Positions 9,790-18,577 of a DNA stretch of 64,000 nucleotides are shown here, one piece after another. Location of the stretch: assembly GCA_009844405.1 (NCBI GenBank), contig VYBO01000046.1:21244-85243 (forward strand), in the 5' to 3' direction. The notes beneath the pieces are model-generated. The model worked only from the letters and a program-made list of their open reading frames with translations. It made no database searches and was not told where the DNA came from. The stretch comes from Acidimicrobiaceae bacterium. Its GTDB lineage: Bacteria > Actinomycetota > Acidimicrobiia > Acidimicrobiales > Aldehydirespiratoraceae. Each line of letters opens with the position of its first letter. The stretch's first letter is position 1. A program made the position numbers and the translations under genes.

Positions 9790-10701
9790 TCAGCCGATGC
9801 CTGTGCTGTAGCGGGCGGTGATCTGGAGGTCGCGGCGGATCACCCCGGTCAATGCCGCGATCACGATCACCCCGCCGGCCACCTGGGCGATCTTGATCGG
9901 CTCGTCCAGGAAGATGGCGGCGAGGACCATTGTCAGCGGGGGCGCGCCCAGCAGGGCCATCGACGACACGGTGATCCGCACATGCTTGTGGGCCCAGTTC
10001 ATCAGCAGATGGCCCGATCCCGGAACGGCAACGAGCGCGGCCACCCACAGCCAGGCGGTCGCATCGGGCAGGGACAGGCCGCCACCGGTCAGGACGGCCG
10101 GCGGGGTGACCACGACCATGGCGACGATCCACGCCACCGCTTGGAACTCCAATGCGCCGACCTTCTGCCGGGCCTCCTTGGCCAGCGCCATCTGCGCGGA
10201 GAAGAGCAGCAGGGCCAGCACGGCCAGCCCGTCGCCCCGCAGGCTCCAGGTGGGCACTGAGGCCGAGCCGAACAGCACCAGCGCTGTGCCGGCCAGCGCG
10301 GTCGCCACCAGCGCCAGAAGTTTGAGCGAGACCGGCTCGGCGAACCGGCGTACCCCCGCCCAGATCAACACGACGGGCACCAGCGACACGATCATGGCCA
10401 CGTTGGTGACGGTTGTGGACTTGATGCTCTGGTAGAACGCGATGTACCACAGCCCGAGCATCACCGCGGAGGGCAGGCAGGCCCGCACCTGCGGCCACGT
10501 CACCCGGCCCCGCCGGGCCAGCACAACCCCTCCGTAGACGAGGGAGCTCAGAACCAGCCGCCAGAAGGCCAGTTGCACCGCGCCCAGGTCCACCTGGCGC
10601 ACCAGAATGTTGCCGAAGCCCCAGCACACCACTGCGCCCGATACCGCCGTCAGGCCCATGGGGTGCCACTGCGTTGCCCTTGACGGCATGGAGGCGGTCA
10701 T
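9790..10701 (-). CDS. DMT-superfamily (EamA) transporter
   Basis: Multi-TM ORF with two EamA-like halves (AVVCWGFGNILVRQVDLGAVQLAFWRLVLSSLVYG; TVSSMALLGAPPLTMVLAAIFLDEPI). Start chosen at MTASMPSR. Confidence 0.8.
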   Translation of the reverse strand: MTASMPSRATQWHPMGLTAVSGAVVCWGFGNILVRQVDLGAVQLAFWRLVLSSLVYGGVVLARRGRVTWPQVRACLPSAVMLGLWYIAFYQSIKSTTVTNVAMIVSLVPVVLIWAGVRRFAEPVSLKLLALVATALAGTALVLFGSASVPTWSLRGDGLAVLALLLFSAQMALAKEARQKVGALEFQAVAWIVAMVVVTPPAVLTGGGLSLPDATAWLWVAALVAVPGSGHLLMNWAHKHVRITVSSMALLGAPPLTMVLAAIFLDEPIKIAQVAGGVIVIAALTGVIRRDLQITARYSTGIG

Positions 10702-10732
10702 GGCGGCGGGCCTGGGGGTAGGGGCCGGCCGC

Positions 10733-11215
10733 TCAGGCGCCGACGGCTCTGATGGCTCGGCCGGTGGTGCCCGCAGGCAGCAGCCCGGCATGGGCGTCGG
10801 CGTCGGCTCGCAGGACCGCATACAGCGCCTCGGCCATGGGGGCTACCCGGTCGATGCTGGTGTCGACGTGAAGCATCATCGACTCCTGTGTGGCGGCCAG
10901 GACCCCGCCGCCACCGCCGCGCAACTCGTGAAACAGGTGCACTCGCTTCTGGTCGGCCCCCGCGACCGTGGTGTCCACTGCCAGCGGCGCGGCCGGGGCC
11001 AACTCGTCGATGAAGGCGATGTGGGTCTCCACCGTGTAGAACGATCCGCCGGTGCTGGCCCGGTAGTGCTGGTCGAAGCCCATGCGGATCAGGTACTCGT
11101 CGCTGGCCATGCCGAACACCACGCCGTAGAAGCCCTCGGTCATGTGGCCGTTGTAGTCGATCCACTCATCGAGGACGGCGCCTCGCCAGATACGCAGCGG
11201 CCCGCCGTCAGCCAT
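10733..11215 (-). CDS. acyl-CoA thioesterase resembling the betainyl-CoA thioesterase domain of carnitine catabolism
   Basis: Hotdog-fold pattern DEWIDYNGHMTEGFYGVVFGMASDEYL, YTVETHIAFIDE, GADQKRVHLFHEL, MMLHVDT; similar in recollection to the thioesterase domain fused to L-carnitine dehydrogenase. Confidence 0.65.
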   Translation of the reverse strand: MADGGPLRIWRGAVLDEWIDYNGHMTEGFYGVVFGMASDEYLIRMGFDQHYRASTGGSFYTVETHIAFIDELAPAAPLAVDTTVAGADQKRVHLFHELRGGGGGVLAATQESMMLHVDTSIDRVAPMAEALYAVLRADADAHAGLLPAGTTGRAIRAVGA

Positions 11216-11258
11216 GGACAGCGAGCCTACGAAGACCCGTGACGCCGAGGGGTGCCCG

Positions 11259-12626
11259 TCAGAACAGGGTGAGGTACTGGTCGACCTCTCCTGATGTGAC
11301 GACGTGGTGGTGGGCCAGGAACTCCTCGCGCTTCACCTTGACGTAGTAGTCGCGGTATGGGCCCTCGGCCGTGTCGCCCAGGCCCCGGCCGATCACGTCG
11401 TTGGAGGCGAGCCGGTCGGCGGCGTGCAGCAGTGTGGGCGGCAGGGCCTCGATGCCCTTGGCCGCGATCTCCTCGGCCGACAGGGTGTACAGGTTGTCGG
11501 TGTTGGGCTCGCCGGGGTCGAGGTCGCGGTCGATGCCGTCGAGGCCGCAGGCCAGGGTGGCCGCGAACATGAGGTACGGGTTGGCCGCGCCGTCGCCCAG
11601 GCGGATCTCGATGCGGTCCGGTTCGGGCACCCGGATCATCTGGGTGCGGTTGTTGCCCCCGTACACCGCGTAGGCCGGGGCCCAGGTGGCCCCCGAGGTG
11701 GGCGCGCCCACTCCCATTCGCTTGTAGGAGTTCACGATGGGGCACATCACCGCCACCAGCGACGAGGCGTGGTCGATGATCCCTGCGGTGAACTTGTAGG
11801 CCGTGTCGCTCAGGCCCAGGCCCTTGGTGTCGGGCCCGCCGGCGCCGCCGCCGATGAACAGCGGCTCGTCGTTGTCGGCCGACCACAGGCTCGCGTGGAT
11901 GTGCAGCCCGTTGCCGGTCTTGTCGGCGAACGGCTTGGGCATGAACGTGGCGTAGCGGCCGTCGCGCTGGGCCAGGGTGTGCACCATGAGCCGGAAAAGG
12001 ATGAGCCGGTCGGCGGTTGTCAGTGCGTCGGAGTACTGCCAGTTCTGCTCGTACTGGCCGTTGGCGTCCTCGTGGTCGTTGGCGTAGTTGCCCCAGCCCA
12101 TGGCGTCGAGGTTCTTCGACACCGCGGTCAAGTGGGGCAGCATCCGGGTGAGGCCCTTTGCGTCGTAGCAGGGCAGCGACATGTCGTCGCGGTCGTCGGC
12201 CACCGAGATGGAGCCGTCGTCGTTGCGAACCACCAGCGAGTACTCGGCCTCGACCCCGCACTTGAGCACGATGTTGCGCTCGGCGGCGGCCTCCATCGCC
12301 CGGCGCAGGATCACCCTCGGCGCGTACGGCCACAGCTCGCCCTCCACAGTGGGGTCGCACTGCATGGCGGCCACGTTGGGCTGCCACGGCAGCTGGGTGT
12401 ACGACGCCGGGTCGGGAAGGGCCAGGATGTCGGGGCTGGAGGGGTCCTGTCCCATGGGGCCGGCCGCGAAGCCCGCGAACCCGGCCCCGTCGCTCATCAG
12501 CGGATCGAGGGCGCCGACGGGCACGAGCTTGGCGCACGGCTTGCCGTGCATCTCCACGAACATGGCGTAGATGAACTCCACGCCGTCGGCCTCCACCCGG
12601 CTCCGGATCTCGTCGAGCGCGCTCAT
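11259..12626 (-). CDS. glutamine synthetase, GlnT / gamma-glutamylmethylamide synthetase (GmaS)-like
   Basis: GS catalytic domain (GVEAEYSL; LHIHASLWSADNDEP; VNSYKRMG; NNRTQMIRVPEPDRIEIRLGDGAANPYLMFAATLACGLDGI); near mgsABC-like genes. Start at MSALDEIRSRVEADGVEF. Confidence 0.8.
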   Translation of the reverse strand: MSALDEIRSRVEADGVEFIYAMFVEMHGKPCAKLVPVGALDPLMSDGAGFAGFAAGPMGQDPSSPDILALPDPASYTQLPWQPNVAAMQCDPTVEGELWPYAPRVILRRAMEAAAERNIVLKCGVEAEYSLVVRNDDGSISVADDRDDMSLPCYDAKGLTRMLPHLTAVSKNLDAMGWGNYANDHEDANGQYEQNWQYSDALTTADRLILFRLMVHTLAQRDGRYATFMPKPFADKTGNGLHIHASLWSADNDEPLFIGGGAGGPDTKGLGLSDTAYKFTAGIIDHASSLVAVMCPIVNSYKRMGVGAPTSGATWAPAYAVYGGNNRTQMIRVPEPDRIEIRLGDGAANPYLMFAATLACGLDGIDRDLDPGEPNTDNLYTLSAEEIAAKGIEALPPTLLHAADRLASNDVIGRGLGDTAEGPYRDYYVKVKREEFLAHHHVVTSGEVDQYLTLF

Positions 12627-12779
12627 GTGGTTCTCCCTGTCGTCGTGCCGTCGTCGGCTGGGTCGCGGCAGCCGAGAGTAGTCAACGATCCCCTTGCGTG
12701 GGGAAAGCGCGGAGAATCGGAGGGCGCCCGGCTTGCCCGGGAACCGGGTCCGCACGATTTGCTGTTATGATGTAGCACC

Positions 12780-13043
12780 ATGCGTACACAGATCGCGCTG
12801 GCACCCGAGCAGCATGCCGAGGTCAAACGCAAGGCCGCGGACCTGGGCGTCAGCATGGCCGAGTACATCAGGCGGCTCATCGAGCGGGACCTGAACCGGC
12901 CGAGGCCCCGAGGCGGCCTCCCATCGATTATCGGCATCGGCCGCTCGGACGGGGGCAGCGACGCCGCGGCCGAGGGCAAGAACAGCGCCGTGGCCGAGGC
13001 GGTGGACGCCCTGTGGCGAGAGAAGGAGGCTCGCCGGCGTTGA
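12780..13043 (+). CDS. VapB/RHH-type antitoxin
   Basis: MRTQIALAPEQHAEVKRKAADLGVSMAEYIRRLIERDL; stop overlaps the PIN-domain gene start. Confidence 0.8.
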   Translation: MRTQIALAPEQHAEVKRKAADLGVSMAEYIRRLIERDLNRPRPRGGLPSIIGIGRSDGGSDAAAEGKNSAVAEAVDALWREKEARRR

Positions 13044-13456
13044 GCGTGTTCGTCGACACGTCGGTCTGGTTCGCGGCGGCCGCCGCGGACGACGCCGACC
13101 ACGCTAGGGCGGCGGCGCTGCTCGAGAGGTTCGAGGGGAGGCTGCTCACCAGCGATCATGTCATCGTCGAGACGTGGATGCTGGCAGCCGGTCGGCTCGG
13201 TGCGAGCATCGCTGAGGCCCTCACGACCTCGATCCGCACCGACGTCGCTCAGGTCGAGGCGGCGACAGTCGCCGATCTCGAAGTCGCGGCCCAGATTCGC
13301 GAGAGCTTCCCGGACCAGAGGTTCTCGCTCGTGGATCGGACGAGTTGGGCCGTCATGCAGCGTCTCAGCGTTCATGAGGCTCTCAGCCTGGACCGCGACT
13401 ACTCGATCTACCGGTTCGGCCGCGACCGTCGCCGGGCCTTCACCGTCCATTCGTGA
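13040..13456 (+). CDS. PIN-domain VapC-like toxin
   Basis: LSVFVDTSVWFAAAAADDADHARA, LLTSDHVIVETWMLA, FSLVDRTSWAVM; TTG start overlaps antitoxin stop. Confidence 0.85.
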   Translation: MSVFVDTSVWFAAAAADDADHARAAALLERFEGRLLTSDHVIVETWMLAAGRLGASIAEALTTSIRTDVAQVEAATVADLEVAAQIRESFPDQRFSLVDRTSWAVMQRLSVHEALSLDRDYSIYRFGRDRRRAFTVHS

Positions 13457-13460
13457 CGAC
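13425..13460 (+). repeat. 36-bp perfect direct repeat, copy 1 (vapC 3' end)
   Basis: ACCGTCGCCGGGCCTTCACCGTCCATTCGTGACGAC. Confidence 0.95.
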
Positions 13461-13496
13461 ACCGCGGTCAGAAGGCGAGCCGCGGAGAAACTCCGT

Positions 13497-13532
13497 ACCG
13501 TCGCCGGGCCTTCACCGTCCATTCGTGACGAC
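13497..13532 (+). repeat. 36-bp perfect direct repeat, copy 2 (intergenic)
   Basis: Identical to 13425-13460; 72-bp periodicity. Confidence 0.95.
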
Positions 13533-13607
13533 GGCTGCCGGAGGCCACACGGCCGATGGTGGGGCGCTACCGTGTCGGGCCGTGCCGACGAGCTGCCGGA
13601 CTGCGAC

Positions 13608-14507
13608 ATGTGCGGGATAGTCGGGCTGTTCTGCAAGACCGAGACCCACCGCCACGAACTGGGCCGGCTGACTGCGGTGATGCTGCGCGAGATGCGCGAC
13701 CGGGGCCCCGACAGTGCCGGGTTCGCGTCCTACGACGCGGGCCTGCCCGATCGCACCCGCATCACGGTGCTGGCCGAGGGCATCACGGTGGACTGGGGTC
13801 CGGTGGCAGCCGCGCTGGAGGGAGTCCTGGGCGCCGAGGTCACCGTGAGGGCCGTGCACGACCACGTCGTGTTCTCCACCGGCGGCGACGGCCGGGCCGC
13901 CCGCCAATGGATCATCGACAACGTGGCCGGGGCCACCGTGCTGAGCTACGGCGCCCAGATCGAGCTGTACAAGGCGGTCGGCGACCCCGACCTGGTGGCC
14001 GAGCGCTACGACCTGGCCTCCCGAACCGGCACCCACGCCCTGGCCCACACCCGCATGGCCACCGAGTCCGCGGTCACCACCAACGGCTCTCACCCGTTCG
14101 CCACCGGCGCCGACACCTGCCTGGTGCACAACGGGTCGCTGTCCAACCACAACCGTCTGCGGCGGTTCCTCGAGGGTCACGGCGAATCGTTCCAGACGGA
14201 GAACGACTCCGAGGTGGCCGCCGGCTACCTGGCGTGGCGGATCCGCTCCGGCGACACCATCTCGCAGGCGTTGGAGGGGGCCCTCGACGACCTCGACGGC
14301 TTCTACACGTTCGCCATCGGCGTGGCCGACGGTTTCGCCATCCTGCGCGACCGGATCGCCTGCAAGCCGGCGGTGGTGGCCGAGACCGACGACTGGGTGG
14401 CCATGTCGTCGGAGTACCGGGCCATCGCCCGCCTGCCCGGCGCGGCCGACGCCGAGGTGTGGGAGCCCGAGCCGGCCCGCATCTACACCTGGAGCCTGGC
14501 CGCGTGA
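13608..14507 (+). CDS. class-II glutamine amidotransferase; N-methylglutamate synthase subunit A-like (MgsA/GlxB type)
   Basis: Ntn N-terminus MCGIVGLFCKTETH; MLREMRDRGPDSAGFASYDAG; HTRMATESAVTTNGSHPF; overlaps GXGXG gene by 4 bp. Confidence 0.82.
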   Translation: MCGIVGLFCKTETHRHELGRLTAVMLREMRDRGPDSAGFASYDAGLPDRTRITVLAEGITVDWGPVAAALEGVLGAEVTVRAVHDHVVFSTGGDGRAARQWIIDNVAGATVLSYGAQIELYKAVGDPDLVAERYDLASRTGTHALAHTRMATESAVTTNGSHPFATGADTCLVHNGSLSNHNRLRRFLEGHGESFQTENDSEVAAGYLAWRIRSGDTISQALEGALDDLDGFYTFAIGVADGFAILRDRIACKPAVVAETDDWVAMSSEYRAIARLPGAADAEVWEPEPARIYTWSLAA

Positions 14508-15217
14508 AGCGTCGCTTCGACCTCGCAGAGGTCAGCCGGCGCGAGCTCAACCAGGCGCTTCACGACGCCTCCGACGGGGAGTCGTTCGAGGTCCTCAACC
14601 CCCGGGGCGCCCACGCCGTGGCCTGCGGGATCACCGCCGACCTCGACGTGGTGGTGCGGGGCTCGGTGGGCTACTACTGCGCCGGCATGCACCAGCGGGG
14701 CGGGGTGCTGGTGGAGGGCAACGCCGGCACCGGGCTGGCCGAGAACATCATGTCGGGGCTGGTCCACATCACCGGCAACGCCACCATGTCGGCCGGCGCC
14801 ACCGGCTGCGGGGGAATGGTGGTGGTGGGCGGCAACGCCGGCGCCCGCTGCGGCATCTCCATGAAGGGCGTCGACATCGTCGTCGGGGGCGATGTCGGCC
14901 ACATGAGCGCGTTCATGGCCCAGGCCGGGAACCTGGTGGTGTGCGGCGACGCCGCCGCGGACTTGGGGGACTCCATCTACGAGGCCCAGATCTTCGTGCG
15001 GGGCGACGTCGAGTCCTTGGGCGCCGACTGCATCGAGAAGGAGGTGCGCCCTGCCCATGTCGAGACTCTCACCCGGCTGCTGGCCGCGGCGTCACCGGTA
15101 GGGGACGGGGTCGACGTGTCGGACTTCCTCCGCTACGGGTCGGCCCGGCGCCTCTACAACTTCACCATCGACGACGTGGACGCCCTTGAGGCCGAGCGGA
15201 CAGGCATGGTTCGATGA
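14504..15217 (+). CDS. GXGXG-domain glutamate synthase-like subunit (MgsB/GlxC type)
   Basis: GTG start overlapping upstream TGA; NPRGAHAVACGITADLDVVVRGSVGYYCAGMHQRGGVLVEGNAGTGLAENIMSGLVHITGNATMSAGATGCGGMVVVGGNAGAR. Confidence 0.82.
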   Translation: MKRRFDLAEVSRRELNQALHDASDGESFEVLNPRGAHAVACGITADLDVVVRGSVGYYCAGMHQRGGVLVEGNAGTGLAENIMSGLVHITGNATMSAGATGCGGMVVVGGNAGARCGISMKGVDIVVGGDVGHMSAFMAQAGNLVVCGDAAADLGDSIYEAQIFVRGDVESLGADCIEKEVRPAHVETLTRLLAAASPVGDGVDVSDFLRYGSARRLYNFTIDDVDALEAERTGMVR

Positions 15218-15230
15218 GGACTTCGGAGAC

Positions 15231-15282
15231 GCCGAGCGAGGCCGTGGCCCGAGCGGCCCGTGAGCGCAGAGAACAAGAGCGG
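15231..15282 (+). repeat. Dispersed ~52-bp intergenic repeat, copy B
   Basis: gccgagcgaggccgtggcccgagcggcccgtgagcgcagagaacaagagcggg. Confidence 0.85.
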
Positions 15283-15314
15283 GCAGCCCTTGAGGCCGAG
15301 CGGGAGGCCGCCCG

Positions 15315-16676
15315 ATGACCACGCTGCCGCCGGACGGCCTCGAGCCTGTGGAGGCGTCGGATCCCGACTTCTGGCACCTGCGGGAGTCCTACAGCTTCGA
15401 CCGCAACGTGATCGCCGAGATCCGCCGGGCGGCCAACACCGGCATCTACCGCATCCGGGGCTGGGGGGCCAAGCGCCACCTGCCCACCCTCGACGACCTC
15501 GTATTCCTCGGTGCGTCCATGTCGCGCTATCCCCTGGAGGGCTACCGCGAGGCCTGCGGCACCGATGTGGTGATCGGCGAGGACCGGGCCGAGCGCCCCG
15601 TCCATCTGAAGATCCCGGTGACCATCGCGGGCATGAGCTTCGGCTCGCTGTCGGCCCAGGCCAAGGAGGCCCTCGGCCGGGGCGCGTCGGCGGCGGGGAC
15701 GTCCACCACCACCGGCGACGGCGGCATGACCACCGAGGAGCGCCGGCACTCCTCCACGCTCGTGTACCAGTACCTGCCGTCGCGCTACGGCATGAACCCC
15801 GACCACCTGAGGGTGGCCGACGCCATCGAGGTGGTGGTGGGCCAGGGGGCCAAGCCCGGCGGCGGCGGGATGCTGCTCGGCCAGAAGATCACCGAGCGGG
15901 TGGCCGAGATGCGCACCCTGCCCGAGGGCGTCGATCAGCGCTCGGCGTGCCGCCATCCCGACTGGACCGGGCCCGACGACCTGGAGATCAAGATCGGCGA
16001 GCTGCGGGAGATCACCGACTGGCAGGTGCCGATCTACGTGAAGGTGGGCGCGGCCCGCCCCTACTACGACACCGCGCTGGCGGTGAAGGCCGGCGCCGAC
16101 GCGGTGGTGGTGGACGGCATGCAGGGCGGCACCGCCGCCACCCAGGACGTGTTCATCGAGCATGTCGGCATTCCCACGCTGGCCGCCATCGGCGAGTCGG
16201 TGCGGGCCCTGCGGGAGCTCGGCGTGCACCGCCGGGAGGTCAAGCTCATCGTGGCCGGCGGCGTCCGCTCGGGCGCCGACGTGGCCAAGGCTCTGGCCCT
16301 GGGTGCCGACGCGGCCTCGATCGGCACCGCCGCGCTGATCGCCATCGGCGACAACGACCCCGCCTACGAGGCCGAGTACCGGGCCCTGGGAACCTCGGCC
16401 GGGTTCTGGGAGGACTTCCAGGCGGGCAACGACCCGGCCGGGATCACCACCCAGGATCCCGGTCTCTCGGCGCGCCTCGATCCGGTGCTGGCCGGGAGGC
16501 GGCTGGCCAACTACCTGCAGGTGCTGACCATCGAGACCCAGATCCTGGCCCGGGCCAACGGCAAGTCGCATGTCCTGAACCTGGAGCCGGAGGATCTGGC
16601 CGCCCTCACCGTCGAGGCCGCGGCCATGGCCAAGGTTCCCTTGGCAGGAACCAGCTGGGTGCCCGGCGTGGATTGA
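15315..16676 (+). CDS. FMN-binding glutamate synthase-like subunit (MgsC/GlxD type)
   Basis: Glu_synthase domain: VTIAGMSFGSLSAQAKEALGRGASAAGTSTTTGDGGM, GQGAKPGGGGMLLGQKI, GADAVVVDGMQGGTAATQDVFIEHVGIPTLAAI, GGVRSGADVAKALALGADA. Confidence 0.87.
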   Translation: MTTLPPDGLEPVEASDPDFWHLRESYSFDRNVIAEIRRAANTGIYRIRGWGAKRHLPTLDDLVFLGASMSRYPLEGYREACGTDVVIGEDRAERPVHLKIPVTIAGMSFGSLSAQAKEALGRGASAAGTSTTTGDGGMTTEERRHSSTLVYQYLPSRYGMNPDHLRVADAIEVVVGQGAKPGGGGMLLGQKITERVAEMRTLPEGVDQRSACRHPDWTGPDDLEIKIGELREITDWQVPIYVKVGAARPYYDTALAVKAGADAVVVDGMQGGTAATQDVFIEHVGIPTLAAIGESVRALRELGVHRREVKLIVAGGVRSGADVAKALALGADAASIGTAALIAIGDNDPAYEAEYRALGTSAGFWEDFQAGNDPAGITTQDPGLSARLDPVLAGRRLANYLQVLTIETQILARANGKSHVLNLEPEDLAALTVEAAAMAKVPLAGTSWVPGVD

Positions 16677-17061
16677 TCGACGTTGCGGGCTCGGCACGCG
16701 CCGCGCCTGCGGGCGGTGCCCGGGTGGCCCGAGCGGGTGGCGGCAGATGGGTACGCTGGCTCCGTGTAGGGGGACCTCGACCAGCGTGCCATTCGTTGGG
16801 CTGAAGCAGTGCACACGGATGGCGCTGGACGCGACGAGGTCATCGCGAACACGCTCGCCGCCGCGGTCGCGGCCCGCAACCTAGTGAGTCACCGGCACCA
16901 ACTCTTGTCGGCCCGCGCCGCAAGAACGCTCGCCGGGCCGTGTGCAGACGCGGTGGCGCTGATCTGGCTTGCGGCCCGCCGGTGCGATCTCGTGTGAGCC
17001 CGTTCTATGGTCGCTGCTTGGCGATCTTGGTGGTCGTGTGGATCGCACACTGCACCTGTTA

Positions 17062-17093
17062 TTGATAGAAAGTGCACAGTCTGGATACTGTGC
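17062..17093 (+). promoter_or_regulatory. Putative fic promoter (TTGATA-N16-GATACT) with a dyad GCACAGT-N6-ACTGTGC overlapping the -10
   Basis: Perfect 7-bp inverted repeat at 17074-17093, just upstream of the fic ORF. Confidence 0.4.
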
Positions 17094-17112
17094 GTGCAGT
17101 TTTGTTTAGGAA

Positions 17113-18426
17113 ATGCATCTTGACGGATGGGGCCGTAGGCTGCCGCGGATGGGGAGACTGGTTGAGCGCAGCTACGAAGGGGTGATTGGGCCCGAGCCGT
17201 ACAAGGCGTTCGTTCCCCACGGTGTTCGTGACTGGCGCCCGAATCCTGATCGTGGGGTTGTGGAACGCGTAGTGGTTGCCGCCGAGCGCCTAAGGTCGCT
17301 GCCGCGAGTTCTCACGCCATCACCGCCGCTGCAATGGTGTCTGAACAGGTCCGAGGGCATCGCATCCAGCGAAGTCGAGGGCATTGCGACAACGCTTCGG
17401 TCGCTCAGTCTGCTCGAGTCGTTGCGGGCCCGCCGAGATCCCGACAGACAGGCTCGCGACCGTCAGGCCCTTGGAGCCGTCAGACTCAACGCCCACGCCA
17501 TCACGGCAGGCCAGCGCCCGGGTGCCGAAATCGCAGCTTCAGACATTGCCGAAATGCACCGCGTCCTGTTCGCAGGAACCGAACAAGCCTTCGAGATCGG
17601 CCGGTTTCGAGATCGGGAGGTCTGGATCGGCGCACCCGGCACCCGCTCGCCGGCGCGGTCACACTATGTGCCGCCCCCGCACGAGTTGGTGGCGGACCTC
17701 GTTGAGGATCTCGTCGAGTTCATGTCGCTACCGAGGTGGGAGCACCCGCTGGTGGTGGCGGCCATCTCGCATCTTCAGTTCGAGACGATCCACCCGTTCA
17801 TCGACGGCAACGGGCGGGTGGGTCGAGCGCTGATGCACTTCGTGATCCAGCGCACCCTTCCCCATGCGTTGGCGATACCACTGTCGGTTGCCATCGGTGA
17901 ACGCAAGCAGGAGTACTTCGAGTCGTTGAGGCCCTACCAGACCTATGTCGGCGCCGCGGACACTGAGATCCGAGTGGCGACAGCCGAGGCCGCGATCTCG
18001 TATGTCGCAGACGCGGTCGTCGTCGCGTGCGACTACGCCGAGATCTTGGCGGAATGCATTTCGCAGATGAGGGACGCATGGGACGATCTAAGGCTGCGCT
18101 CCGATTCGGCTGCAGCCGCGACTCTGGCCGCGATGTCCACAATGCCTGCGGTGACCGTCAAGTACCTCGAGCAGACCACGGGACGGTCCGCCGGATCCCT
18201 CAGGCGGGGACTTCGCAGGCTTGTCGATGCCGGAGTGGTGGCCGAGACAAGGGACAGCGAATCTGGGCGCACGGTGTTTGAGCTGCCGGCGATGCTCGAC
18301 GTCGTCGACCGGCGCGGAGTGTTGCTCGATCATTGCTGGGTGTTGCATGAGGCCGGAATCAGACGGACCGCGTCGGATCTGCTTTCACAGTTCCGCAGCG
18401 GTCCGAATTCCGCGTTCCGAGCGTGA
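17113..18426 (+). CDS. Fic-domain AMPylator-family protein
   Basis: Fic motif HPFIDGNGRVGR; N-terminal inhibitory-helix-like SSEVEG (class II pattern); C-terminal winged-helix-like segment. Start may be MGRLVERSYEG at 17149. Confidence 0.92.
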   Translation: MHLDGWGRRLPRMGRLVERSYEGVIGPEPYKAFVPHGVRDWRPNPDRGVVERVVVAAERLRSLPRVLTPSPPLQWCLNRSEGIASSEVEGIATTLRSLSLLESLRARRDPDRQARDRQALGAVRLNAHAITAGQRPGAEIAASDIAEMHRVLFAGTEQAFEIGRFRDREVWIGAPGTRSPARSHYVPPPHELVADLVEDLVEFMSLPRWEHPLVVAAISHLQFETIHPFIDGNGRVGRALMHFVIQRTLPHALAIPLSVAIGERKQEYFESLRPYQTYVGAADTEIRVATAEAAISYVADAVVVACDYAEILAECISQMRDAWDDLRLRSDSAAAATLAAMSTMPAVTVKYLEQTTGRSAGSLRRGLRRLVDAGVVAETRDSESGRTVFELPAMLDVVDRRGVLLDHCWVLHEAGIRRTASDLLSQFRSGPNSAFRA

Positions 18427-18577
18427 CGGCCGCCACCGCAGAACGCCGCAGTGCTGCGTCTGGGCGGGGGCGCCCGCGCGGTGGCTAGAGTTCCGTTGCT
18501 TGGTGCCGGGAGGTGGCCCGACATCGGTGGACATGACCGGGCTGGTCGCAGCGACCAGAATCGACGGAGGGGCTTCG

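Noticed and set aside
14504-16676. MgsB/MgsC-like genes as ordinary glutamate synthase (GltB) fragments
   Set aside because: Discrete, complete three-ORF arrangement with overlapping starts fits the split MgsABC/GlxBCD form rather than a broken gltB, though phylogeny is needed to be sure.
16809-16997. 62-aa ORF upstream of fic
   Set aside because: No motif, unclear ribosome site, sits in a poorly coding spacer; not listed as a feature.
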